Shown here piece by piece: positions 44,425-54,642 of a DNA stretch of 64,000 nt. Origin of the DNA: Bemisia tabaci (taxonomy: Eukaryota > Arthropoda > Insecta > Hemiptera > Aleyrodidae); the NCBI RefSeq assembly GCF_918797505.1, contig NC_092798.1, positions 1,687,501-1,751,500 of the forward strand. The letters run 5' to 3'. Position 1 is the stretch's first letter. Every line of letters starts with the position of its first letter. The notes beneath the pieces are model-generated. The model was not told the DNA's origin. It worked only from the letters and a program-made list of their open reading frames with translations, and did not search any database. The position numbers and the translations under genes were made by a program.

Positions 44425-44468
44425 CTGGTTCGTTTTCTGTTAACATTGTCTCTGTGATGATGCGTTAG

Positions 44469-44762
44469 GTGGGGAACAAGCAGGACATCCTCATGGCGGG
44501 CATCAACAGCAATAGAAACAGCAACAGCGCCGAGTTGAGGCGGCGCGACATCATCAACCTGGTGAAGAAGCACTGGAAGTGCTCCTACGTGGAGTGCAGC
44601 GCCAAGTACAACTGGCGGATCGTGGCCATCTTCAAGGAACTCATGAAGACCATTGACGCCATGGAGTACTCCGCCCACAACTTCGGACACAAACAAGTCG
44701 TCTCTCCCATGATCGATAATATACACAACGCTTTAGATAATAATAAATGTGTTATTTTATGA
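44469..44762 (+). CDS. RASL10B-like: RASL10-type GTPase, last exon (NKQD, SAK, CAAX box)
   Basis: Follows GATGCGTTAG and begins GTGGGGAACAAGCAGGAC in phase 0; 97 codons then TGA at 44760-44762. GNKQD is the G4 guanine-specificity motif and ECSAK is G5. WKCSYVECSAKYNW and the helix after it closely resemble what I know of RASL10A/B. The C-terminus is CVIL, a CAAX box; Leu at the last position favours geranylgeranylation, implying membrane attachment. Lysines and histidines before it are few compared with K-Ras. A short stretch around residue 10 of the exon (MAGINSNRNSNS) looks like a lineage-specific loop. With the start at 18987 the whole protein is 219 residues, close to the roughly 200 of vertebrate relatives. 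Confidence 0.92.
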   Translation: MGNKQDILMAGINSNRNSNSAELRRRDIINLVKKHWKCSYVECSAKYNWRIVAIFKELMKTIDAMEYSAHNFGHKQVVSPMIDNIHNALDNNKCVIL

Positions 44763-44773
44763 TGAATGTTTCA

Positions 44774-44779
44774 ATTAAA
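44774..44779 (+). terminator. possible polyadenylation signal ATTAAA
   Basis: ATTAAA 12 bases after the stop codon, followed by a T/G-rich stretch (GTTCTGTTG and CCGTTTTTGTTTT). It would give a very short 3' UTR. AATAAA also occurs inside the last codons (near 44742). Confidence 0.35.
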
Positions 44780-44846
44780 TTGTTCTGTTGACAGATCCGC
44801 CGTTTTTGTTTTCACAAACTGATTGCAGTGGACCGTGATCGTAAGA

Positions 44847-45266
44847 CAGTATGTTAGAGTTTTTGCCGCCGTGCGTTAAAAATTCAGCATAAAGTTGAAA
44901 ATCCCAATACTGAGGGAGTAAGCTCATTCGAGTACAGTTTTTCCTCAAAGAGATATCATGTTTGGTGCAACACTATAGTTACGTCCATTCAGGACGGCAA
45001 CTGCTCACGATTACGAACTGTTTTCACGACCTCTCGAGCTTGGTAGCAGAAAATTCAGGAGGCTGCACTGCAATGAGGATTGGCCCAACAAGGCCAAAAC
45101 GCGTCTGCAGTACAGTTGCCTCCCTGAATGGACTAACTAGTGTTGCACCAAACAGCATATCTCTTTGAGGGAAAACTGTGCTCGAATGAGCTTTTTCTCT
45201 CTGTATTGGGATTTTCAGCTTTATGCTGAATTTTAACGCATGTTGGCAAAAAACTCCAAGATACTG
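44847..45266. mobile_element. MITE family I, copy 2, interrupted
   Basis: Ends CAGTATGTTAGAGTTTTTGC and GCAAAAAACTCCAAGATACTG. The two arms (CATGTTTGGTGCAACACTA and TAGTGTTGCACCAAACA) would meet in the centre, but a 160-bp element is inserted there (44978-45137). Confidence 0.8.
44978..45137. mobile_element. MITE at the exact centre of family I copy 2 (TSD TA)
   Basis: Ends GTTACGTCCATTCAGGACGG and CCTCCCTGAATGGACTAAC, with GGCAACTG and CAGTTGCC within. TA on both sides; removing the element and one TA restores the perfect palindrome CAACACTATAGTGTTG. A TA duplication suggests a Tc1/mariner-type MITE. Confidence 0.8.
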
Positions 45267-45336
45267 TTCTTTTTCCTTTGGATTTTTCCAAGGACAAAAA
45301 AAAAGCCTCCACTAACCTCTTGGCGACAGGTAGAAA

Positions 45337-45620
45337 CCATAGAATACATAGAGTCGTAATGTAAGTGGGAGAGCTGGCGCCATTTTCAAGCGATTTCCAG
45401 GTCCCGAATTCCGAGACTCCTGTGCGACGCCGGGTCACTTTTTCGATACATAATCGATTGTTTGCGATACACGGGAACTCGGCCATGGAATTACTACGTA
45501 TGAAACTCCGCCATTTTGGATCGAATATGTATCGAAAAAGTGACCCACGCACCGGGCTCTGAACTCGTCGAGCAGAACATGGCGCCAGCTCTCCTATTTA
45601 CGACTCTATGTACTCTATGG
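45337..45620. mobile_element. hairpin element O
   Basis: ACCATAGAATACATAGAGTC and GAGAGCTGGCGCCAT at the left mirror ATGGCGCCAGCTCTCC and GACTCTATGTACTCTATGG at the right. Inner arms GTCACTTTTTCGATACATA and TATGTATCGAAAAAGTGAC also pair. About 284 bp. Confidence 0.75.
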
Positions 45621-45666
45621 TAGAGACTGGAGAATCAAGGTGAAATCTCCTGGAGATTTCGCATTT

Positions 45667-45926
45667 CGACGGTGAAACTACAAAACCACGTTTCTCGGTT
45701 TGCGACGTCGGAGATTACTCGTCATATTTTATTTTTCAAGTGACTCAACGAAATGCAAGGTCGCAATTCTTGAAAGCTTATGAGATGTTTCGTCCAGATG
45801 CGAAGAGAACTCTGGGCAAACTTTAAGGAATGATATTGATTCGTTTTCTTTCAAAAATAAATAAAATGGAAGCGGAAATTTTTAAACGCCGCAAAGGAGA
45901 TGCGTAGTCTTGTACTTTCACCGTAG
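45667..45926. mobile_element. MITE family D copy (TSD ATTT)
   Basis: A 260-bp element starting CGACGGTGAAACTAC and ending GTACTTTCACCGTAG. ATTT flanks both sides (45663-45666 and 45927-45930). Confidence 0.85.
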
Positions 45927-46019
45927 ATTTTCTTATGAACTATTATCAACACTTAAGCGGTTTCGTAGTTGAAGCTCTCTGCGAAATTATGGTGACCTCC
46001 GTAATAAGCACGAAAGAAT

Positions 46020-46290
46020 GGGTATCGATAAAATCCGTTTTCGGGCCCACCTCAGCAGAATACACTCGAGTCTTCAATTTCATACGCATTGAAGATGAAG
46101 GTCTATATATATTATCCGGAATGCATCATGATTCGGTCATTCTTGGTCTCTTTTGGGGTGTAGTGCTGGACTAAACATGACCTAGAGACCGATTCTGATG
46201 AAAAATGCAAGCTGGCGAGTTTGCAGTTGAATGTCGAAAAATCTGCACTTTTTGCCATAATCGGCCTTCATTAGGCCCCCCGCCCCCCGC
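46020..46290. repeat. diverged relative of the long-TIR element arm
   Basis: Resembles 50870-51000: GGAATGCATCATGATTCGGTC against GGAATGTATCATGATTTGGTC in part, then AACATGACCTAGAGACCGATT, GAAAAATGC and a CATTCGA-like word. It implies an older copy of that element's sequence next to the RASL10-type gene. Confidence 0.5.
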
Positions 46291-46305
46291 CGCATGTTTT
46301 GGCCA

Positions 46306-46415
46306 ATATTATAATATTAAAATTAATAAATATAATATATATATATAATATATATGTAATATAATATAATATAATATATATATTATATATATAATATTAA
46401 TAAATTAATATATAA
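46306..46415. repeat. AT-rich microsatellite (ATATA/TAATA)
   Basis: Composed almost only of A and T in TATA, AATAT and TAATA steps. Alignment and copy number are unreliable here. Confidence 0.85.
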
Positions 46416-46622
46416 TGACCAAATCGAAATGCATTCTACAAAATGCAGATCTCAAATGAGTAAAAAAGGGTCGAATTGAGGAAATTCAGGAGGGACCAAA
46501 ATACTCTTCCTTTTTGCAAAACTTAAATTTTCACCGATGAAAAAAAAAAATTGAAAAATCGCTTCTAGTTGGCATTGACAAAGAGAACAATTGTTTCACA
46601 TTTCGAAAATAAGACACCTCAA

Positions 46623-47117
46623 CGCATGACGATCACGGCGCAGAGCTACAACTATTCGTACTTGATGGATGTCTGTGCTGCATCTGCAAAATTGAAGGCG
46701 CTATGGCGCGAGGCGTAAACTCGCAATGCTCCGCTCTATGCTGCCAATGAAGCGTCCCTCAAATTCTACAGAAAAGTTTAAAAACGAAACCGAACAAAGT
46801 CCTTCCTATCTTCGGCTGCGTTGATCATGAAGCCCTCAAAGCACCATCACAAGTAAGACAAAAGGAAACAAAAACGGTATGAAAATAGAGGGAAGGAAAT
46901 AAGGTAACGCTAATGACGGCGCAGAGATGCAACTATTCGTGCTTGATGGATGTCCGCGTTGCATCTGCAAAATTGAAGGGGCACTGGCGCGAGGCGAGAA
47001 CCCATGATGGCCCGCTCTATGCTGCCAATTAAATAAATGAGGTGTCGCTCAGGCTAGGCAGAAAGGTTGAAAGATGAGGTCCGAAGACGTCTTTCCTATC
47101 CTTCGGCTTTGTTGACG
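46623..47117. repeat. tandem duplication, about 290-bp units
   Basis: GACGATCACGGCGCAGAG, CAACTATTCGTACTTGATGG, GCATCTGCAAAATTGAAGG and CCGCTCTATGCTGCCAAT in 46623-46828 recur in 46910-47117 with moderate divergence. The unit contains the recurrent ATTGAAGGCGC word. Confidence 0.7.
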
Positions 47118-47284
47118 CTCGAATGTTTTCTTCAATTTTTTTCAAGTTATTGTCTGATTCTTTTTTTAACGGTGTATTTCAAGATCTTCATCTTAAGTTC
47201 CTTCAGAGGAGATAGTTGGGTCTATTTGACCTGGCTACGAATTTCTAAGGGTAGTTGTGGACCACCAAAAAAAAAAATGTTTAT

Positions 47285-47940
47285 TGATCCTTTTCCATAG
47301 GTTTAAATGGCAGATCAATCGATTTATCGCAAACGCTCCATTTCCTCTTCTTCTCCTCTATCTAGCATATAGTCTGTAAATTTTAATAAATAGCCCCCAA
47401 TTTCCTCGTAAAACTTTATTTGCGAATGACAATTCAGCAAAGTTGGGAATTAAATAGGTTCTTAAGTCAAAATAAGACGCAAGTGGTATATGTGATGAGA
47501 AAGGTTCAAACTGAATCTTAAAAGGGGAACACCACATAATTAAATAATACCTATCCTGGAAAATCTTTTTCGAGTAACAACCGTAAAAAAGTCCATCACT
47601 TTCCTCCACCTATTCGAACATTCGAATAGGTATTCGAATAGCTCTCGTGTCAAAACTGGATCCATTCCAATATCTGGTAATACACCGAAGCTCCACTGTG
47701 ACAGCTGTTTTGATCCAACGGTAAGGCACTTCAAAACTCCTTCTCTTTGAAGCTGGCTGGCTGTCAGCATTTATTCTCGTGGTTTCACGAAAGACAGAAG
47801 CACCTGACACCTACACCTAAGTCTCAAAGTTGCTTCGATCGATTTTTGTAGATGGCGCCGAACCAAATATCGTCACTCTTTAGAATTTGGAGCGCTAGTA
47901 TTTGCGTTTGAGGTGTTGTGTTTATTTCGGTTACTTATTC
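47285..47940. other. half family B copy and unexplained sequence
   Basis: 47285-47335 is the left half of a family B element in reverse order (GATCCTTTTCCATAGGTTTA, GATCAATCGATTTATCGC). The rest shows no gene or clear element; CGAATAGGTATTCGAATAG at 47624 is a short inverted repeat. Confidence 0.4.
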
Positions 47941-47954
47941 GAAGAGACATAACG

Positions 47955-48196
47955 ATGGCCAAAGTGAGGAACCCCGTACCACAATTGCGGTGTTTCAAAA
48001 TATCGCCTCTATTTTATTTTTTAGAGGAAAAACAAGACAACTTTATCGTTTGAAACTTTTACCGAATAATGTGATAAAGAAAAAAATCAAGGAAGTTTTC
48101 AAGAAATTAAAGCGACTAGTTTTCCAATGGAAAAATTAAGAATAAGAGGGAGTTAGTAACGCTGTAAAGTTACGTGGTTTCCCATTTTGGCCAGCA
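47955..48196. mobile_element. MITE family D2 copy
   Basis: Landmarks GAGGAACCCCGTACC, GGTGTTTCAAAATATCGC, AAAAATCAAGGAAGTTTTC and TTACGTGGTTTCCCA in the D2 order. Boundaries approximate. Confidence 0.5.
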
Positions 48197-48380
48197 AAAC
48201 GCTATGTTGGCGAGATCCCTCCCTCCTCTGGGGGATAGTGGGGATTACTGATTGTGAGATGCGACGTTCTGTTCTGTTTAGGTAACGACCCGTGGATAAA
48301 ACGAACACTACGGTTATGTTCTTTTGGACAGTTAACCATTGAGTTCAAATATTTTGGTTTGATAGACGTCGGAATAACTT

Positions 48381-48592
48381 CACTGGAAAAAAAGCACATT
48401 GGATCTAGAGTCCAGACTCTTAAAAACATCGACAAGAAAAAATACTATTGATTCAATCAGAATCTAGCTTAAATCAAGAACCATGCCTCTTAATTTAAGC
48501 GGATTTCGTTTTGATTCAAGCAAGAATCCGATTGAATCAAGAGTATTTTTTCTTGTCAATGTTTTCAAGAGCCTGGACTCTAGATCCAATGT

Positions 48593-48634
<42 letters not shown>

Positions 48635-48639
48635 CAGTG
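48381..48639. mobile_element. MITE family C, copy 4 (TSD TT)
   Basis: A 259-bp hairpin with CACTGGAAAAAAAGCAC at the left and a T run of about 40 followed by CAGTG at the right. TT lies on both sides. Like copy 3 it has an expanded T run at the right end only. Confidence 0.9.
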
Positions 48640-50130
48640 TTAGTTAAATTTCAGGTTTTATCCGCTATTATGAATATTCTTATAAATATCTGAACTCAAA
48701 TTTAGGTTTTTCGTCGAAATACATCGTCTAACTCCAAATTTCACGCAAATCGATCCGAAAGCTCCAAGAAATCAATATCGGAACGTTATGGATCAATGTT
48801 TGAATGATGATTTCTCGTCGCTTTTAAAAATCCGCCCCTCACTCGCGGCATCAAAAGCGTGTAATGCAAGAATTACAGAGATTCATGCAAACTGTCAGTT
48901 CTTAATTTAAATTCCTGCCGAATATCGCCTCTCAAAAGGCATAGGATAGGTTCATAGCAATGCTTGCAATATCCCTCCGCCTTGAAGGGCACGTTACCAA
49001 AGGTGAAATCAACACTCGAATCGATACAAACCGCTGAACCTAGGTAACCAATTCGAGATATTGAAAGCTCAAATTTCATTCCGAAGTTGAGGCATTGTTG
49101 TGACAGGATTCAATGGCACTCGTCAGTATAATACGCCACACGATAACTTATTCAACTATCTTGTAGTTGTTTTTGCCTGAGCAACAATTTGAAGGAGTTT
49201 CTTAGACGCTTCCTCTGTACATCGCACTTTTCAAATCAGGATTAAGGAACAGTCGCATTTTACTACATTTTCACTGATGGCTGATTTAACGACGCACAAT
49301 TGGAATCTGCATTATATTTTGTCACCAAAAAAGGGGGGAAAAAAGAAAGAAAGAAAAAAAAACGTAACACCTTGAAACACTATGGGAATTTCTCCCATAC
49401 TACGAAGAATATACTTGTTCCTGAAATTGCAAGTAAGATTGCTGCTCACTTTTTTGCATGCAAAATATTGGCCCTAACATGCGAAGAGATCAGGCAATGA
49501 GTAATGCAGGTAAGGTTATTCTGGTTACATTTTTTTAATGAAAGTAAAAAAAAAAACACGCACAGATCGAGATTTGTGACGTTGCAGATTCTTTACACAT
49601 TTTAATTTTTTAAAAGAAAAACTTCTGAATATTTACTATTAAATATTTTCAAAATGAAGGGGCGAGAAGAAGGTCTTACTTACAATTCAGCGTCTCAAAG
49701 TTTAATTTGAAAATATATTTATTTACTAAAGAATGGTTGAAATCATTGAGTCAATTCGACGACACTTTACGGAAATATACATTGTAATATACACCTGTGA
49801 CTGAATGAAGAAATAAGTTTTTAAGTAAAATTTTGCTTTTCCGTCTTGGAAAAACGTGTAAACATTTTAAAGAATGACTCAGGTCCATCGGTATTTTTTT
49901 AAAAACTTTTTCTAACAATAGTGACAACAGAGATTCTGAGGAGTCGAAATTAAGCTTAAAATGTTTTTAGACGTGCCAAAAACGAGCCCCAAAAAAGAGG
50001 AAAGACCAATTGCAGCGAATTATTCGCACCTGCAAAAATAGAAATCCTAGTGCTTGACTGTCTTGAAGTCTATTTGTAGCTGAACTAGTATTCGAAAAGA
50101 TGCGATCAACAATTTCTGGAGAATTTTGAA
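48640..50130. other. intergenic spacer
   Basis: No exon, RNA gene or hairpin element recognised. It separates the RASL10-type gene from the long inverted-repeat element. Confidence 0.4.
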
Positions 50131-51323
50131 TTATAGTGCGGGGGCATACGTAATCCCGTGTGCAGATTCGTGAAGGCATATTGTGTGATACATCAATCTC
50201 TTCGTTTTGATGTCTAGAAAAAGAAAATCGATGATGGCCATCTCAAATTTCATACAAACCCCCCCAAATTCAAGATGGCGGCCAAAATGGCGGTTTTGGG
50301 GTAAAAAAATTTAAAGTTTGCAAATACGTCGTGTCGGGTATCGATTCTTATGTATTTTTGATCGTAGAGTCCGAATTTTTAGTCAAAAGTTAGCTCAAAG
50401 GTCATTTATAGGCCAAAATCCAAGATGGCGTCCAAAAATACCTCTTACGGGTACTAATTTGCCTACTCGGGTCTACATGCATTGTGAGGTATCAATTATT
50501 AGGTTTTCAGGGTCGTAGAGTCCGAAAATGAGGTCCATTTTCCGCTGCGGCTCTCAAGAAGCCTTAAAATCAAAGATGGCGCCCAAAATGGCCCCCGGTC
50601 TTGCGGATGAAACTGCCATTTAAGGCAGCTATAACAAACAATACGTTCAAAATTAAGTTTCTTGGGTCAAGAAGTTCGAATAGGAGATCAGATGTTTACT
50701 CCTACAAAAAATTAAGCCTCCGAATCGAAAATCACTGCCGACATTGTTGCCAGTTAAAGGCGCAGACCGGTAAATGACTGATATTAAGAGATTTGCCGAA
50801 GGAGGGGTTTCGATAAGGGTCGTTGTTGGGCCCATACCTTGAAATTCGTCAATTTCACGATTGTTTGCTCATTTATAGTCTACAGTTTACGGAATGTATC
50901 ATGATTTGGTCATTTCCGGTCTATTTAGGGGTCTAATACCGGCCTAAACATGAGACTAAAGGCCGATTTTGGCGAAAAATGCGGGTTTTTTTACATTCGA
51001 CGTGACGCTGTTTCTGAACGATCCCATCATCGGAGTAGATTGTTGTCCTTCAAGTACGTTCATTAAGGATGTAAGATAGTCACTTTGCCCAATTTTCGTT
51101 GATGGCAAACCTTGCGCGCAGAGTTAAAACGATCTTCTTAGAATTTTCTTGTTTTTCATCATTATTTAAAATGGCATAAAAAGGGCGACTCATCTTAAAC
51201 CAGAAATAGATTCATTGGTGGAAAATGTACGCAGCTGGTCATAACTGTCCTCCAAAAAATTAATGGATTAAAGCCCCCCCCCCCCCCAAAAAAAAGGAAA
51301 ACCTGTGTTGCCATATTATATTG

Positions 51324-51524
51324 TCGGCCTCCTATGGTGTAGTGGTTGTAGCGCTTGCTCTATGATCGGGAGGTCCCGGGTTCGATTCCCGGCCAGGCGA
51401 CCTGAGTTTGATGGTCTCAAACAATGGTTGCCTGGGACTGGTTCAGTAGGGACGGAGGGGGGATGGGACTTAAAGCGTGGGATTAGCCCTTGTGGGCTAT
51501 TTGAAGAAGTAAAAAAAAAAAATA
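51324..51524 (+). mobile_element. tRNA-derived SINE, left arm copy
   Basis: Starts GGCCTCCTATGGTGTAGTGG with an A box (TGGTGTAGTGG) and B box (GGTTCGATTCC) at tRNA-like spacing, then a body ending GGGATTAGCCCTTGTGGGC and an A-rich tail. The 5' and 3' strands of the would-be acceptor stem do not pair well, so it is a SINE head rather than a functional tRNA gene. Open frames across it are accidental. Confidence 0.75.
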
Positions 51525-51528
51525 TATA

Positions 51529-51870
51529 TTTTATTGCCTAACATCACAGAAAACCGCGTGATTATTTCAGTATTTGGAGGCTGTTCTTCGTAGAGCACAT
51601 TTAGCAAAGCTCAAAACCCTTGATTTTTCATACGTTACGATCGCATGATTAGTGATTATATAAATGCAATGGAGATGTTGCATGTGTGAGGAATTTGCAA
51701 TTTGACTATGGATTCTTATGTAGAAGTTCGCGATATTTATTGCCTAAATATTTTATTGCCTAACATCAAGAAAACCGCGTGATTATTTCAGTATTTGGAG
51801 GCTGTTCTTCGTAGAGCACATTTAGCAAAGCTCAAAACCCTTGATTTTTCATTTGTTACGATTATTGATT
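51529..51870. repeat. direct duplication of about 120 bp
   Basis: TTTTATTGCCTAACATCA, AAAACCGCGTGATTATTTC and GCTGTTCTTCGTAGAGCAC in 51529-51650 recur at 51750-51870. Only the first copy belongs to the long arm shared with 54233-55840. Confidence 0.7.
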
Positions 51871-51885
51871 ATATAAATGGAATTA

Positions 51886-53782
51886 TCCATCATTATTTTG
51901 TTTATTACATGTATGTATCTATAGAGACTCTTATCGTGGCGCGGCATTCCTACATATCATCGGTAAAAATCGAGAAAAATGCAACATTGAAACGGAAATG
52001 AGAATTCTACTATCATCGCGCTGAGAATGTTAGCCTTATCCAAAACTAAAAATTCATTGCAATAAAATGTGTAATATTGGTTAAAAGGCAAAACGACATA
52101 GAACATGGTCTTATCCGGGTGGTATTACCTGTGCAAAGTGGGCGATAGAGTCGTCAACTGCTGAGCTCATATTGCATCTCTCATTTGGTGCCTCACTCAT
52201 TACAGACTTAAGTCTGAGCCGGAAAAACTAAGCGTTTGCTAGATTAACATGCATGCGTCATTTCTCTGAAATTATGACATGGCAGCTCAGTGGCGTGCGG
52301 TGGGTTTAGTGACAGGGCAAGCTCTAGCGTTCGCCATCCCGGGGGGGGGGGGGGGGGGGGGGTTAACGTAGCCTCCCTAGAAAATTCTTAAAATTTTACT
52401 CTATTTGCTCTCTTTTGCGGATGAAATCTGATGGAACGTCTTGAAAAACTCAAATTTCCTTCTCTCTTATTTATGATTTCGTTTACTCAACTTGTTTCGA
52501 ATTATATTGAGCATTGGAGGACGGCTCCATGCTCTTAACTCCTAATTTTGCCACTTATTTGAGGTATCATAGTCTTTATTCTACGGCATTTAGAATTTTT
52601 TGAGTTGCTTAAATTCCCCCCCCCCCCCAAAAAAAAAAAAAAAAAACAGCTTTCTGCGTTTAAAACATGATTGAGAATTGTCAAATTCATCACCAATATA
52701 TCCGAGTGAGCGACATATTATAGAATTTAAGGGCATTTGCTCCGGAGGAGCAATTACAACCGCGACGGAAAGAGGGAACAAGATAGCGCATCGGAGGCAG
52801 AGGCAGCGCGCTGCGATGACGGGCCAAGAGAAGCGAGCTGCGATCGCGCAGCGAAGAGCTGGGCCTCGGAACGTACCGCACTCCCCGCCTGCCTTGATTT
52901 CGCCGCTGAGCAGTGGCGCTCCGCTCAGCTGATCGCAAGCGATTCTCCAGCGCATGAGTTGGCCCGTGTTCAGGCCGCGCAGCGCGCTGCGCCACCTCCA
53001 TCCTCTCTGCCGCTTTCCTACTTTAGTTGACTTTAGTGGCTCTATACGTATTTCTGTCTCTTTCTCTTTCTATTTTTAATGCAATTTTCTTACTGAACAC
53101 CTTTCATAAATTATATTTGCTAAAATGTAAAACATGTTAAAGGTGTAATTTTCTTCTTTCTCTTGAAATCTTTGGGCAAGCAGTGCTTGCCTTGCTTATC
53201 CGGACCGCACGCCACTGTGGCAGCTCCAAACAAGAGGTTTGATGCAGGAGACAGGGGACCTGATGAAGAAGCAACTGATGAGGAAGCTGTTAGGTGGCTG
53301 GGCAGAAGTGAGGGAAACCAGGGTTTCAAATTATTTTTAGGAAGCAGAATTCTGATCGATTGCAGGCAATAAGAATGGCGGGGGGCAGGGATTGTCAGGG
53401 TGGTGAAAAATCAGCATTAAGCACTCGTGATTCTGACACATGGCTTACTTTTTTTTCGGATCTCTCAGATCATGGTCAATGATTCAAAGTTGCACCTTCC
53501 TTTGTAAATATCGTGTACAAAATTCGTAAGATAATAGGCCACCTACAAGCCCACAATTTTAAAGCAATTATCACTAACACAAAATATAATCTACTTGCAT
53601 CTCTGAATACTGTAATTCGAGTCTTACATATTTATTTCAAAATGCGCATATTCCGAGAAAGTGGCTGAAATCCTCGGCCAACTAGGATTTTTCTCGATTT
53701 TTACCGATGATATGTGCGAATGCCGCGCCACGATGGAAACCTCTACAGATACTTACAAGTAATAAACAAAATAATGATGGAT
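51886..53782. repeat. inner inverted repeat pair (51886-51979 and 53687-53782)
   Basis: ATCATTATTTTGTTTATTAC and CGTGGCGCGGCATTC, CATATCATCGGTAAAAATCG at the left are mirrored at the right with some 10 percent difference. This extends the inverted arrangement of the big element toward its centre beyond the near-identical arms. Confidence 0.65.
52288..53217. mobile_element. 930-bp hAT-like non-autonomous element (TSD TGGCAGCT)
   Basis: Ends CAGTGGCGTGCGGT and ACCGCACGCCACTG with a perfect 8-bp duplication TGGCAGCT (52280-52287 and 53218-53225). The 5' part has a poly-G run; the middle (52735-53010) is GC-rich with GCGCGCTGCG inverted motifs and open frames on both strands; no transposase motif is seen. 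It shares CAGTGGCGTG ends with family B. It lies in the spacer of the long-TIR element. Confidence 0.9.
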
Positions 53783-54300
53783 AATGGAGATTTCGCATAT
53801 GTGAGGAATTTGCGATTTGACTGTTGATTCTTACGTAAAAGTTCGGGAGAAACACGATGGTGCCACTGGTTTTCTCTGAAATCAACTCCCAAGCTCAAAA
53901 AAGGTCTCAAGTTGAGCCCGAAATGGAGGGGATATCCCACACTATCCTCAGAGTCCACCCCTAAATCAAGACACACTCTCTATGCAAAGATAAGGAGCAA
54001 GTACATTCACAGGGCTACCACTTCACCAGGGGTATTTGGGGACTCCACAACAGAAAACACAGCAACCTTGCTAATGTATTTGCTCCCTATCTTTGCATAG
54101 AGAGTTTGTCTTGATGTACAGGTGGACTCTCAGGATAGCGCGGGATATCCCCACCATTTTGGTCTCAACTTAAGAGCTTTTTTTGAGCTTGGAAGTTGAT
54201 TTCAGAGAAAGCCATTGGCACCATCGAGTTTCTCGCGAACTTCTACATAAGAATCCATAGTCAAATTGCAAATTCCTCACACATGCAACATCTCCATTGC
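53779..54300. repeat. foldback repeat G
   Basis: ATGGAGATTTCGCATATGTG, TTTTCTCTGAAATCAACTCC and CTCTCTATGCAAAGATAAGG are mirrored by CTATCTTTGCATAGAGAG, GAAGTTGATTTCAGAGAAA and CACACATGCAACATCTCCAT, with the centre near 54038. Its right edge overlaps the inner end of the right TIR arm. A truncated copy is in intron 2 of the RASL10-type gene. Confidence 0.7.
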
Positions 54301-54442
54301 ATTTATATAATTACTAATCATGCGATCGTAACGTATGAAAAATCAAGGGTTTTAGCTTTGCTAAATGTGCTCTACGAAGAACAGCCTCCAAATACTGAAA
54401 TAATCACGCGGTTTTCTGTGATGTTAGGCAATAAAATATATA

Positions 54443-54642
54443 TTTTTTTTTTTTTACTTCTTCAAATAGCCCACAAGGGCTAATCCCACGCTTTAAGTCC
54501 CATCCCCCCTCCGTCCCTACTGAACCAGTCCCAGGCAACCATTGTTTGAGACCATCAAACTCAGGTCGCCTGGCCGGGAATCGAACCCGGGACCTCCCGA
54601 TCATAGAGCAAGCGCTACAACCACTACACCATAGGAGGCCGA
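54443..54642 (-). mobile_element. tRNA-derived SINE, right arm copy
   Basis: Reverse-strand counterpart of the SINE at 51324, with the same A and B boxes, body and A-rich tail. Since it is in the same relative place in both arms it was present before, or was copied with, the inverted duplication. Confidence 0.75.

Larger units (their letters stand above)
41515..44468 (+). other. intron 2 of the RASL10-type gene, MITE-filled
   Basis: A 2,954-bp intron from GTAATT to GATGCGTTAG. Nearly every segment belongs to a repeat: split J (41561-42362) with H inside, a truncated G element (about 42397-42896) with A inside, a second H, a short inverted repeat (43291-43449), hairpin P and family C copy 3. 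Confidence 0.85.

Noticed and set aside
44352..44726. 124-codon minus-strand open frame
   Set aside because: It is the antisense reading of the last GTPase exon joined to the poly-T run of a MITE.
51324..51400. tRNA gene
   Set aside because: A and B boxes fit, but the acceptor stem does not pair, the anticodon stem is weak, and a SINE body with an A-rich tail follows. Called a SINE.
51305..51541. 78-codon open frame rich in arginine and glycine, present in both big arms
   Set aside because: It lies across the SINE head and poly-A tail, with no independent support.
52590..53030. Overlapping open frames in a GC-rich patch that looked like a gag-like protein
   Set aside because: They lie inside a 930-bp hAT-like element with a perfect 8-bp duplication; frames exist on both strands and have no recognisable domain.
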